From Aureimonas sp. OT7 (lineage in GTDB: Bacteria; Pseudomonadota; Alphaproteobacteria; Rhizobiales; Rhizobiaceae), in the NCBI RefSeq assembly GCF_014844055.1, contig NZ_CP062167.1, forward strand, positions 3,815,001-3,879,000: a stretch of 64,000 nucleotides of DNA, read 5' to 3'. The notes beneath the pieces were generated by a model, which was not told the DNA's origin, did no database searches, and was given only the letters and a program-made list of their open reading frames with translations. A program made the translations under genes and the position numbers. How positions within the stretch are numbered: the stretch's first letter is position 1; each line of letters opens with the position of its first letter. Shown piece by piece: positions 55,454 to 63,947 of this stretch.

Positions 55454-56194
55454 TCAGACTCCCAGCACTTCGTTCAGGCGTTGCTGGTGATGGGCCAGAT
55501 CCCGCGTGGCAAAACTGTCCACCACCGTGCCGTGGTCCATCAGGTAGAAACGGTCGGCGACCCGCGCCGCGAAGCGGAAATTCTGCTCCACCAGTAGGAC
55601 GGTCAATCCGCGCTTCTTCAGTTCGATCAGGATTTCGCCGATCCGCTCCACGATCACGGGTGCCAGCCCCTCGGTGGGTTCGTCCAGGAGCAGCAGCCGC
55701 ACGCCGGACCGCAGCATGCGCGCGATCGCCAGCATCTGCTGCTCGCCACCCGACAGTTTCGTCCCGCCGGAGGCCCGCCGCTCGTGCAGGTTGGGGAAAA
55801 GATCGTAGATTTCGTCGAGGGTCATGCCGCCCTTGCCGACGACTGGCGGCAGCGTCAGGTTTTCCTCTACCGTCAGCGAGGCGAAAATGCCGCGCTCTTC
55901 CGGCACGAAGCCGATGCCGTGATGCGCGGTGCGATGCAATGGCACCGGCATCATGTCGCGGCCATCGAAGCGGATGGTCCCGGTGCGCTTCGGGATGATG
56001 CCCATGATGGCGCGCAGCGTGGTGGTTTTGCCGACGCCGTTGCGGCCGATCAGCGTGATCGTCTCGCCGCTGGCGATGTCCAGGTCCACGCCATGCAGCG
56101 CATGGCTTTCGCCGTACCAGGCGTTCAGGCCGCGCACCGACAGGAGCGCCGGCCCGGCATCGGTCGATCGATGGGAGGTGGCGGCGTGGCTCAT
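55454..56194 (-). CDS. livF: ABC transporter ATP-binding protein LivF
   Basis: 246 aa ATPase. GRNGVGKTTTLRAIMG (Walker A), GIGFVPEERGIFASLTVEENL (Q-loop region typical of LivF), LSGGEQQMLAIARML signature, LLLDEPTEGLAPVIVERIGE (Walker B), LLVEQNFRFA. Overlaps the livG end by 4 nt. Confidence 0.95.
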   Translation of the reverse strand: MSHAATSHRSTDAGPALLSVRGLNAWYGESHALHGVDLDIASGETITLIGRNGVGKTTTLRAIMGIIPKRTGTIRFDGRDMMPVPLHRTAHHGIGFVPEERGIFASLTVEENLTLPPVVGKGGMTLDEIYDLFPNLHERRASGGTKLSGGEQQMLAIARMLRSGVRLLLLDEPTEGLAPVIVERIGEILIELKKRGLTVLLVEQNFRFAARVADRFYLMDHGTVVDSFATRDLAHHQQRLNEVLGV

Positions 56195-56997
56195 TCCTGT
56201 GTCCCCATATAGGCGGTTCGGACGCGTGGATCGCTGGACACCGTCTGGTAGTCACCGGCCGCCAGGATCTCGCCGCGCTGGAGCACGGTGATCCGCTGGC
56301 ACAGATTGGCGACGACCTTGAGGTTATGCTCCACCATCAGGACGGAGCGGTCCCGTCCGACACGCCGGATGAGCTCCGATACCGTGCCGATATCCTCCTG
56401 CCCCATGCCGGCCATCGGCTCGTCGAGCAGCAGCACCTTCGGGTCGAGCGCCAGTGTGGTTGCGATCTCGAGAACGCGTTTGCGCCCATAGGACAGATCC
56501 GCGGCCAGCGCGTTCCGCGCCTCCGCCAGCCCGACTTCTTCAAGAAGTTCCAGCGCCCGCGCGTTCAACACGTCGAGGGCGGATACCGGCCGCCAGAACT
56601 GGGTGGCCAGACCGCGCGGCCGCTGTAGCGCCACCCGGACGTTTTCGAGAACGGTCAGGTGAGGAAAGGTCGCCGAAATCTGGAAAGATCGGACAAGCCC
56701 CTTGCGCGCCACCGCGGAGGGCGAGGCACGGGTGATATCCTGGCCGTCGAAGGTGATCTGCCCGCGCGTCGGCTGCAGGAACTTGGTCAAAAGGTTGAAG
56801 ACCGTGGTCTTGCCGGCTCCGTTCGGCCCGATAAGGGCATGGACCTCTCCGTGCCGCACGTCGAGATCGACGTTGTTGACGGCGGTGAACCCTCCGAAGT
56901 CACGACGCAGTCCGCGGCAGGACAGGAGCACAGCCCCTGCCTCGCCGGCTTGCGCCCCACCGTCCGGGTGCGGCTGGTCAATCATCGGCGCCCCCAT
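56191..56997 (-). CDS. livG: ABC transporter ATP-binding protein LivG
   Basis: 268 aa ATPase. GPNGAGKTTVFNLLTKFLQPTRG (Walker A), GLVRSFQISATFPHLTVLENV (LivG-type Q-loop), LSYGRKRVLEIATTLAL signature variant common in LivG, LLLDEPMAGMGQED (Walker B), VEHNLKVV. It starts 5 bp after the binding-protein stop. Confidence 0.95.
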   Translation of the reverse strand: MGAPMIDQPHPDGGAQAGEAGAVLLSCRGLRRDFGGFTAVNNVDLDVRHGEVHALIGPNGAGKTTVFNLLTKFLQPTRGQITFDGQDITRASPSAVARKGLVRSFQISATFPHLTVLENVRVALQRPRGLATQFWRPVSALDVLNARALELLEEVGLAEARNALAADLSYGRKRVLEIATTLALDPKVLLLDEPMAGMGQEDIGTVSELIRRVGRDRSVLMVEHNLKVVANLCQRITVLQRGEILAAGDYQTVSSDPRVRTAYMGTQE

Positions 56998-57002
56998 GCC
57001 GC

Positions 57003-58208
57003 TTACTGCGTCACGAGCGGGCAGCCGCTTTCCTCGGCGGACAGATAGGCCTGGTCGCCCGGGATGGTCGCAAGCACCTTGTAGTAATCCCAGGGCTTGG
57101 TGCTTTCGTCCGGCGACTTCACCTCCATCAGGTACATGTCGTAGACCATGCGCCCATTGGCCAGCACCTTGCCGCCACGCCCGAACACGTCGTCCACCGG
57201 CATTTCATGCAGCGCCTTGGCGACCGCCTCCGTCTCGTCGGTGCCGGCCTTCTGGATCGCCTTGAGATATTGGGTGACGGTGGAGTAGGTGCCCGCCTGC
57301 ACCATGTTCGGCATGCGCTGCGTGCGCTCGAAGAAGCGCTGCGAAAATTCGCGGCTTTCGTCGTCACGGTCCCAGTAGAACCCCTCGGTCAGCGTAATGC
57401 CCTGCGCGGCCTGCAGGCCGAGGCCATGCACCTCCGCCAGCGTGAACAGGAGCGCCGCCAGTTTCTGGCCACCCTGCACGATGCCGAATTCCGATGCCTG
57501 CTTGACGGTGTTGGCAGTATCCAGGCCTGCATTGGCCATGCCGATCACCTTTGCGCCGGATGCCTGAGCCTGCAGCAGGAAGGAAGAATAGTCGGTATTG
57601 GACAGCGGATGGCGTACCGATCCCAGCACCGTGCCCCCGTGCTCGGTCACGAATTTCGTCGTCTGCTCTTCCAGCGAATAGCCGAAGGCGTAGTCCGCCG
57701 TCAGAAAGAACCAGGTATCGCCGCCCTGCTCCACCAGTGCGCCGCCCGTGCCGACGGCCAGGGCGTGGGTGTCGTAGGCCCAATGGAACCCGTAGGGGCT
57801 GCACTGCTCGCCGGTCAGGGCCGTCGTGGCCGGCCCCGTCGCCATGGTGATCTTTTTCTTCTCCTTGGACAGGCCCTGGACCGCAAGCGCCACCGAGGAT
57901 GTCGTCAGCTCCATGATGGTGTCGACATTTTCCGTATCATACCACTGACGGGCGATATTGGAGGCGACATCCGGCTTGTTCTGATGGTCGGCGGTGATCA
58001 CCTCGATCTTCGCGCCGTTCACCGTTCCGCCGAAATCCTCCACTGCCATCAGCGCCGCCTCGTAAGACCAGCGACCGCCGAAATCGGCATAGACGCCGGA
58101 CTGGTCGTTGAGGATGCCGATCTTGACGACATCGTCGGATATCTGCGCCATCGCCGGCATGGCGACGGCTGCCAGAAGGGCTGCGGTCAGGACGGACAGT
58201 TTGTGCAT
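57003..58208 (-). CDS. Liv-type periplasmic substrate-binding protein
   Basis: 401 aa. Signal peptide MHKLSVLTAALLAAVAMPAMAQ; then the type I periplasmic binding fold DDVVKIGILNDQSGVYADFGGRWSYEAALMAVEDFGG, IEVITADHQNKPDVASNIARQWYD. It matches the LivK-like group that often binds amides, aromatic acids or branched acids instead of amino acids. ATG 58208 follows GGGAGG. First gene of the operon SBP-livG-livF-livH-livM-GMC-mmsB, transcribed away from the LysR gene. Confidence 0.93.
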   Translation of the reverse strand: MHKLSVLTAALLAAVAMPAMAQISDDVVKIGILNDQSGVYADFGGRWSYEAALMAVEDFGGTVNGAKIEVITADHQNKPDVASNIARQWYDTENVDTIMELTTSSVALAVQGLSKEKKKITMATGPATTALTGEQCSPYGFHWAYDTHALAVGTGGALVEQGGDTWFFLTADYAFGYSLEEQTTKFVTEHGGTVLGSVRHPLSNTDYSSFLLQAQASGAKVIGMANAGLDTANTVKQASEFGIVQGGQKLAALLFTLAEVHGLGLQAAQGITLTEGFYWDRDDESREFSQRFFERTQRMPNMVQAGTYSTVTQYLKAIQKAGTDETEAVAKALHEMPVDDVFGRGGKVLANGRMVYDMYLMEVKSPDESTKPWDYYKVLATIPGDQAYLSAEESGCPLVTQ

Positions 58209-58449
58209 TGAGGAAGCCTCCCGGGGTGCCACGATTCAGGTCCACGGGAAATGCAGTATCGCGGCAAGAGCCACGACGACGCGTCGAGCGCCGCGATACA
58301 TCCATCCTCCCGGCGCCCGCCGCGCTCTGTGTCGCGATCGGGCTGAAATTGGGCGGCTCCGTTTCCTGCGGTGAACCGGCCACAACCTCTGCGACGAGGC
58401 TAGCATCGGCATGATGCATCGCATATGGAATTTTCCGCACAAGATATGT

Positions 58450-58481
58450 ACGCTTTCGTACAGGCAATTGTACGAAAGCGT
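58450..58481. promoter_or_regulatory. LysR operator: perfect 13-bp palindrome
   Basis: ACGCTTTCGTACA (58450-58462) and TGTACGAAAGCGT (58469-58481) are exact reverse complements across a GGCAAT spacer. It ends 6 nt before the chosen LysR start and lies 241 bp from the binding-protein start, so it is well placed for autorepression. Confidence 0.7.
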
Positions 58482-58487
58482 GGCTCC

Positions 58488-59408
58488 ATGCCGGGTATCG
58501 GGTTCGACTGGGACGACCTGCGTTATTTCCTGGCCGTGGCGCAGACCGGCCAGCTTTCGTCGGCGGCGCGGCGGCTGCGAAGCAATCACGTCACCGTATC
58601 TCGTCGGATCGACAGGCTCGAGCAGTCGTTATCGCTGCGCCTTTTCGAGCGCTCGCCGCGCGGCTACACGCTGACCGGTGTCGGAGAGCGTCTCGTCGCC
58701 CATGCGCAGGCGATGGAGCAGACCGCCGACGGTCTGCATGAGATCATCTCGGGCGAGGCGGCCGCCCTGCGCGGCGTCATCCGTCTATCGACCCCCGAAG
58801 GGTTCGGCAGCTTTTTCCTGTCGTCACGCCTGCCGGATTTCGCCTCGCGCAATCCCGGCCTCCTGATCGAGTTCATGACGCTGCAGCAGATCTTGTCGCT
58901 GTCCCGTCGCGAGGCCGATATTTCGGTCGCCCTGCATCCGCCGGCCGCCGGCCCCTATCAGGTCGAGAAGATCGCGCGCTATCGCCTGCTCGTCTATGCC
59001 AGCCGATCCTATCTGGAGCGGCACCCGCCAATCCGCAGCCGCGCCGAGGCGATGGAGCATCCCCTGGCGGGCTATATCGATGACATGATCTTTGCGCCGG
59101 GGCTGGACTATCTGCGCGACATCCTGCCCGGCAAACGCGCCGGCTACCAGAGTTCCAGCATCATCGCCCAGCTTGCCGCCGGGCTGGCGGGCTATGGCAT
59201 GACGATCCTGCCCTACTTCATCGCGCGCGCCTATCCGCAGCTTGTGCCTGTCCTGCCGCAGGAGCTTCATATCGAACGGGAGTACTGGCTGTCGTGCCGC
59301 GAAGACCTTGCGGACGCGCCCCGCATCCGCGTCGTCCGCGACTTCATCCGAGGCGAGGCCGCCGCCTTCGAGGACATGTTCATGGCGCGCCCGATCCTGC
59401 AAGACTGA
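58488..59408 (+). CDS. LysR family transcription regulator
   Basis: 306 aa from ATG 58488. N-terminal helix-turn-helix: FDWDDLRYFLAVAQTGQLSSAARRLRSNHVTVSRRIDRLEQSLSLRLFERSPRGYTLTGVG. The C-terminal inducer-binding domain begins near LRGVIRLSTPEGFGSFFLSSRLPDFASRNPGLLIEF. The shape fits the group of LysR proteins starting with DLRYFLAV. An earlier in-frame ATG (58425) would put the palindrome inside the gene and lacks homology. It is divergent from the Liv operon and is its probable regulator. Confidence 0.93.
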   Translation: MPGIGFDWDDLRYFLAVAQTGQLSSAARRLRSNHVTVSRRIDRLEQSLSLRLFERSPRGYTLTGVGERLVAHAQAMEQTADGLHEIISGEAAALRGVIRLSTPEGFGSFFLSSRLPDFASRNPGLLIEFMTLQQILSLSRREADISVALHPPAAGPYQVEKIARYRLLVYASRSYLERHPPIRSRAEAMEHPLAGYIDDMIFAPGLDYLRDILPGKRAGYQSSSIIAQLAAGLAGYGMTILPYFIARAYPQLVPVLPQELHIEREYWLSCREDLADAPRIRVVRDFIRGEAAAFEDMFMARPILQD

Positions 59409-59472
59409 CCTTCTTTCGCGGCCCCCCGCCATCGCCTAAGCTGCCGCGCACTGTCCGGAGACCGTCGCCCAC

Positions 59473-59856
59473 ATGCTGAAACCGATTGCCCTCATCCTCC
59501 TATGCCAGCTTGCCGGCGAAGCCGTCGCACACGGCTTCGGCATGCCCGTGCCCGGCCCCGTCATCGGGCTGCTCCTCCTCTTCGCTCTGCTTCTGGCAAC
59601 CGGCAGCACCGGCGGCGGCGTACTCGACGCGGGGTCCGACGGCGGGCTGGGCGGTGTGGCCGACAGGATTCTCGGCATGCTGGGGCTTCTGTTCGTCCCG
59701 GCGGGCGTCGGCCTGGTGGATCATCTGGGGCTGCTGTCCGGCAACGCAATGGGTTTCGCAGCGGTGCTTGTCGTTTCGGTGGTCGTGACGCTGGTGGTGA
59801 CGGTCGTCACCTTCGTGGGGGTCCACCGGCTGACGAAGGGCCGGGGCGACGCATGA
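59473..59856 (+). CDS. lrgA: LrgA/CidA family protein
   Basis: 127 aa holin-like inner-membrane protein with about four helices: IALILLCQLAGEAVAHGFGMPVPGPVIGLLLLFALLLATG, then LGMLGLLFVPAGVGLVDHLGLL and AAVLVVSVVVTLVVTVVTFVGV. The motif MPVPGPVIGLLLLF is diagnostic. LrgAB proteins are linked to autolysis control and, in some bacteria, to pyruvate or glycolate transport. Its stop overlaps the lrgB start (ATGA). Confidence 0.93.
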   Translation: MLKPIALILLCQLAGEAVAHGFGMPVPGPVIGLLLLFALLLATGSTGGGVLDAGSDGGLGGVADRILGMLGLLFVPAGVGLVDHLGLLSGNAMGFAAVLVVSVVVTLVVTVVTFVGVHRLTKGRGDA

Positions 59857-60581
59857 TCGGCACGCCGACCCCCTTCGAGCTGTGGGCCTATCTGTCCGCA
59901 TCCCCGCTGCTGTGGCTGACGGTGACGCTGCTGGCCTGGCTTGTCGCCGACGAGGTCGCCATCCGCACCGGCCGCAATCCCGTGGCCAACCCGGTGTTGA
60001 TCGCCATTCTCATCATCGCGGCGCTCCTGGCCATCACGGGCACGCCGTATCGAAGCTATTTCGACGGTGCGCAGTTCGTCCATTTTCTGCTTGGCCCGGC
60101 AACCGTGGCCCTCGCCATTCCGCTGTATCGCGCACGCCGCGTCATCATGGACAATTTCGTGCCGCTGCTGGCCGCCCTGGTCGTCGGTTCGGCAACGGCC
60201 ATCGCCGTCACCGTGATGATGGCGCGGTGGCTGGGGCTGCCGCAGGTCGCCATCCTGTCGCTTGCGCCGAAATCGGCGACGGCCCCCGTTGCCATGGGTA
60301 TCTCGCAGGCCATCGGCGGCCAGCCGGCGCTGACGGCCGCCATGTGCATCCTGACGGGCATCATCGGCGCGCTGATCGTCACGCCCATGATGAACGCCCT
60401 GCGCATTCGCAACTACGCCGCGCGCGGCTTCGCCGTGGGTCTCGCCTCGCATGGCATCGGCACGGCGCGCGCCTTTACCGTCGATTCCCTGGCCGGAGCC
60501 TTCGCCGGTATCGCCATGGGGCTGAACGCGCTGACCACCTCGATCATCCTGCCGCCGCTGGTCGGACTGCTGATGCGTTGA
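59853..60581 (+). CDS. lrgB: LrgB family protein
   Basis: 242 aa membrane protein with about 7 helices. Signature stretches: GRNPVANPVLIAILIIAALLAITGTPYRSYFDGAQFVHFLLGPATVALAIPLY, SLAPKSATAPVAMGISQAIGG, GFAVGLASHGIGTARAF. Works with LrgA; the 4-nt overlap indicates translational coupling. The tail GLNALTTSIILPPLVGLLM is complete. Confidence 0.95.
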   Translation: MIGTPTPFELWAYLSASPLLWLTVTLLAWLVADEVAIRTGRNPVANPVLIAILIIAALLAITGTPYRSYFDGAQFVHFLLGPATVALAIPLYRARRVIMDNFVPLLAALVVGSATAIAVTVMMARWLGLPQVAILSLAPKSATAPVAMGISQAIGGQPALTAAMCILTGIIGALIVTPMMNALRIRNYAARGFAVGLASHGIGTARAFTVDSLAGAFAGIAMGLNALTTSIILPPLVGLLMR

Positions 60582-60598
60582 CGCCCTTGGGCCGGAAC

Positions 60599-60871
60599 CT
60601 AGTTCAACCGCCCCTGGCGGCAGCGCTCATAGGCTCGATCTGCGGCGCGCTCGGCCGTCTGTCGCGTCATCAGGCGGGACGACAGGCTGCCGCGATCGTC
60701 CGAATAATCTTCCAGAGCGTTGTAATAGGTCTGACGCGCATAATTGTCGCAGCGCGACACGGGGGCGTCGTCGGGGGCGACAATTTCGCCGCGAAAGGCC
60801 GTCGCACCGCCGGCGACGGTGCATCCCGACAGCAGCAGGACCGCTATTGAAAGAGTGGTTACGGTGCGCAT
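60599..60871 (-). CDS. small lipoprotein
   Basis: 90 aa. Signal peptide with lipobox LSGC (Cys17), then a short polar mature part: VAGGATAFRGEIVAP, RCDNYARQTYYNALEDYSDD, RLMTRQTAERAADRAYERCRQG. Two further Cys could form a disulphide. ATG 60871 follows AAGGA. Convergent with lrgB. No family recognised. Confidence 0.7.
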   Translation of the reverse strand: MRTVTTLSIAVLLLSGCTVAGGATAFRGEIVAPDDAPVSRCDNYARQTYYNALEDYSDDRGSLSSRLMTRQTAERAADRAYERCRQGRLN

Positions 60872-60978
60872 GGCGGTTCCTTCTCTTATCCTGTCCTGGC
60901 CGCCTGGGCGGCGTCGATTGGCTGGCGCAAGGTTTAAGTCGGAAAATGGTCGATCCGAAGGACAAGGCGAGAGGACAG

Positions 60979-61257
60979 ATGACCATTTCCGGCCACAACG
61001 AAACGCTGGTGACGACCCGTTTCCGGACACACGGCTATGCTGGCGCGTTGCTGTTCACCTTTTGCCCGCCGATCTTCCTGTATGAGACGTATCAGATCTT
61101 CTATACGACTGCGATGGAAGACAATCCGCTGATCGGGCTTTTCGCAGCCGCCGCGCTCATCCTGTCCTTCGCCAGCGTGCCGCTGATGCTGATCGGTCGC
61201 CGGCAGCGCTATGTCCTCGTTTCCGTCCCTGGCCCTGCAACCGGCGACGCCATCTGA
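60979..61257 (+). CDS. small two-helix membrane protein
   Basis: 92 aa from ATG 60979, preceded by GAGGA. It has two predicted transmembrane segments (GYAGALLFTFCPPIFLYETY, LIGLFAAAALILSFASVPLMLI) and short charged ends. Longer in-frame starts (60847, 60946) lack ribosome sites or overlap the divergent lipoprotein promoter. No family recognised. Confidence 0.6.
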   Translation: MTISGHNETLVTTRFRTHGYAGALLFTFCPPIFLYETYQIFYTTAMEDNPLIGLFAAAALILSFASVPLMLIGRRQRYVLVSVPGPATGDAI

Positions 61258-61262
61258 TACGA

Positions 61263-61273
61263 GGGGGGGGGGG
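61263..61273 (+). repeat. poly-G tract (G11)
   Basis: Eleven consecutive G in the spacer between the small membrane protein gene and the META-domain gene, 63 bp before the latter's start. Such tracts are prone to slippage and to sequencing error. Confidence 0.75.
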
Positions 61274-61335
61274 TGCCGCAACCGACGCCGCGCCCTATCC
61301 TCACTTCGCATGACGATCGAACGAAGGGGAAAGAC

Positions 61336-61755
61336 ATGCGCGCCCTGATCACGGCGGGCCTCTCCGCATTCGCTATCCTGGCCTCCGGCGCGCTGGCAGA
61401 CGAGCCAGCCGCGATGGCGCCGGTCGGCGCCTGGACGGTCGAGACGATTGGCGATGCCGGCGTGCTGGACCAGACGGAACCGTCGCTCATCATCCAGGCG
61501 GACGGCCGCGTCAATGGCTCCAGTGGCTGCAACCGCTATAGCGGAACGGCCACGCTGGCCGATGACGAGATGGGTTTCGGAGCGCTCGCCACCACACGCA
61601 TGGCCTGCGCCGGCGCCGTGATGGAGCAGGAACGCGCCTTCCTGTCGGCACTGGAAAGCGTTACCGGCTGGCGCGAGGCGGCCGATGGCCGTCTCGTCCT
61701 TCTGGGTGCCGATGGCAAGAGCCTGATGGTGCTGGTGCGCGGCACGAACGCCTGA
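61336..61755 (+). CDS. secreted META domain protein (HslJ-like)
   Basis: 139 aa. Signal peptide MRALITAGLSAFAILASGALA; then a META/DUF306 domain (about 30-135): GAWTVETIGDAGV, PSLIIQADGRVNGSSGCNRYSGTA, FGALATTRMACAGAVMEQERAFLSAL. Related HslJ of E. coli is a heat-inducible lipoprotein linked to novobiocin tolerance; here no lipobox is present, so the protein is probably periplasmic. ATG 61336 follows AAGGGGA. Convergent with phaB at a 7-bp gap. Confidence 0.88.
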   Translation: MRALITAGLSAFAILASGALADEPAAMAPVGAWTVETIGDAGVLDQTEPSLIIQADGRVNGSSGCNRYSGTATLADDEMGFGALATTRMACAGAVMEQERAFLSALESVTGWREAADGRLVLLGADGKSLMVLVRGTNA

Positions 61756-61762
61756 GCGCCGC

Positions 61763-62494
61763 TCAGGCGAGATACTGGCCGCCATTCACCGTCACGGTGG
61801 AGCCGGTAACGAAGCCGGCTTCCTCGTCCACCAGAAACAGCACGGTGCGGGCGATCTCGTCCGCCTGCCCCAGCCTGCCGACAGGGATCTGCGGCAGGAT
61901 ATGCTTCTGCATGACATCGTCCGAGATCGTCGCCATCATGTCGGTGTCGATATAGCCGGGGCAGATGGCGTTGACCGTAATGCCCTTGCGGGCGCCCTCC
62001 TGGGCGAGCGCCTTGGTGAAGCCGATATCCCCGGCCTTGGCGGCCGAGTAGTTCACCTGGCCCATCTGGCCCTTCTGCCCGTTGATCGACGAAATGTTGA
62101 CGATGCGGCCGAACGCGCGCTCGCGCATTCCCTCCCAGACAAGGCGGCTCATGTTGAACAGGCCCGTCAGGTTGGTGGCCACGACCTCGTTCCATTGCTG
62201 CGGCGTCATCTTGTGGAACATCGCGTCCCGCGTGATGCCGGCATTGTTGACGAGGATATCCGGTGGGCCCAACGCCTCCGTGACCGCGGCGACGCCGCGT
62301 CCGCAGGAGTCATAGTCGGATACGTCCCACCGGAAGGTGGCGATCCCCGTATCCGCCGTGAAGCGTTCCGCGACCGCCTCGTTGCCACAGTAATTGGCGG
62401 CGACCTTGTAGCCCGCCGCCGAAAGCGCCCTGGCGATGGCCGCGCCGATCCCGCGCGTGCCACCGGTTACGATTGCCGTCCTCTGCATGCGCAT
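61763..62494 (-). CDS. phaB: acetoacetyl-CoA reductase
   Basis: 243 aa NADPH-dependent SDR reducing acetoacetyl-CoA to (R)-3-hydroxybutyryl-CoA for polyhydroxybutyrate. AIVTGGTRGIGAAIARALSAAGYKVAANY, NNAGITRDAMFHKMTPQQW, NISSINGQKGQMGQVNYSAAKAGDIGFTKALAQEGA (catalytic Tyr/Lys) and the GSTVTVNGGQYLA end are classical PhaB. Two starts (62494, 62488). It follows phaA by 48 bp on the same strand. Confidence 0.96.
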   Translation of the reverse strand: MRMQRTAIVTGGTRGIGAAIARALSAAGYKVAANYCGNEAVAERFTADTGIATFRWDVSDYDSCGRGVAAVTEALGPPDILVNNAGITRDAMFHKMTPQQWNEVVATNLTGLFNMSRLVWEGMRERAFGRIVNISSINGQKGQMGQVNYSAAKAGDIGFTKALAQEGARKGITVNAICPGYIDTDMMATISDDVMQKHILPQIPVGRLGQADEIARTVLFLVDEEAGFVTGSTVTVNGGQYLA

Positions 62495-62542
62495 CTCCTC
62501 CCACTCGACGCCGCCGGCCTTGCTGCCAGGCGATTCTTTTTC

Positions 62543-63727
62543 TCACATGGCTTCGAAACACATGGCGATGCCCATGCCGCCCCCGATGCAGAGGGTGGCC
62601 AGGCCCTTTTGCGCGCCCCGCCGCCGCATTTCGAACAGCAGCGTGTTGGCGATCCGCGCGCCGGAAGCGCCCACCGGATGCCCAATGGCGATAGCGCCTC
62701 CGTTCACGTTGACGATGTCCGGGTTCCAGCCGAGATCCTTGTTGACCGCGCAGGCTTGCGCCGCGAAGGCCTCGTTGGCCTCGATGAGGTCGAGATCCTC
62801 GATCGACCAGCCGGCCTTTTCCAGTGCCCTGCGGGATGCCGGGATCGGGCCGGACCCCATCAGCGCCGGGTCCACGCCGGCCGTCGCCCAGGACACGATG
62901 CGCGCCATGGGCGACAATCCGCGGCGGGAAGCCTCGTCCTCGGACATCAGCACCAGGGCGGCCGCACCGTCATTGATGCCGGAGGCGTTGGCCGCCGTGA
63001 CCGAGCCTTCCTTGTCAAAGGCCGGCCGCAGCTTCTGCACCTTGTCCAGCGTCGTGCCGGGCTTGATGTACTCGTCCTGGTCGACGACGGTGTCGCCCTT
63101 GCGGCCCGCCACCGTGAAGGGCACGATCTCGTCGCGGAAGCGGCCCTCCCCTTGCGCCTTCTCGGCCTTGTTCTGCGAGGCCACGGCAAAGCCGTCCTGC
63201 TCGTCGCGCGTGATCTGCCACTGGCGGGCGACGTTCTCGGCCGTGATACCCATGTGATAGCCGTGGAAGGCGTCGATAAGGCCGTCCTTCAGCATCGTAT
63301 CGACGAGCTTCAGGTCACCCATCTTCTGGCCGCCGCGCAGATGCGCCGCGTGCGGCGCCATGGACATCGATTCCTGCCCTCCGGCCACGATGATGCGGGC
63401 ATCGCCCAGGGCGATCTGCTGCATCCCCAGCGCCACGGCGCGCAGGCCGGAGCCGCAAAGCTGGTTCAGCGCCCAGGCGGTGGTTTCCTTCGGGCATCCG
63501 GCCTTCATCGCCGCCTGCCGGGCCGGGTTCTGCCCTTCGCCCGCCTGCAGGATCTGACCCAGGATCACCTCGTCCACCTCGGCGGCGTCGACGCCGGCGC
63601 GCGCGAGCGCGCCACCGATCGCGGCGGCGCCCAGTTCATGCGCCGGTACATTGGCGAAGGCGCCGTTGAACGCGCCGACCGGCGTGCGGGCGGCGCCCAC
63701 GATGACGATGGATTGAGCGGCACTCAT
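62543..63727 (-). CDS. phaA: acetyl-CoA acetyltransferase
   Basis: 394 aa thiolase condensing two acetyl-CoA, the first step of polyhydroxybutyrate synthesis. Nucleophilic Cys in [22 protein letters not shown], base His in [18 protein letters not shown] and the second Cys in [19 protein letters not shown] 63727 follows AGGAGG. Operon with phaB, divergent from phaR, a known local regulator of this pathway. Confidence 0.97.
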   Translation of the reverse strand: MSAAQSIVIVGAARTPVGAFNGAFANVPAHELGAAAIGGALARAGVDAAEVDEVILGQILQAGEGQNPARQAAMKAGCPKETTAWALNQLCGSGLRAVALGMQQIALGDARIIVAGGQESMSMAPHAAHLRGGQKMGDLKLVDTMLKDGLIDAFHGYHMGITAENVARQWQITRDEQDGFAVASQNKAEKAQGEGRFRDEIVPFTVAGRKGDTVVDQDEYIKPGTTLDKVQKLRPAFDKEGSVTAANASGINDGAAALVLMSEDEASRRGLSPMARIVSWATAGVDPALMGSGPIPASRRALEKAGWSIEDLDLIEANEAFAAQACAVNKDLGWNPDIVNVNGGAIAIGHPVGASGARIANTLLFEMRRRGAQKGLATLCIGGGMGIAMCFEAM

Positions 63728-63947
63728 GATGAAATTTCCTCCTTGGAGGCAGGTCGAGCCTGCCCTTCCCGCCCATCAAAGCCCGGACGCAGGTCTTTGT
63801 GAAGGGACGGTACGGTACAAAAGAGCATCCTCACATGACAAAGGTTTGGATTGCCGCGCTATGACCGGTATGTTCTTTTAGGCAGTGCAGCATTCGCCCG
63901 CAGAGGCGAAGCGGCATCGCGGAGGCGCAATGCTCGGGAGAGAAACT

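Noticed and set aside
61901..63802. 633-codon plus-strand frame opposite phaB and phaA
   Set aside because: Spans two well-supported genes on the other strand and has shadow composition.
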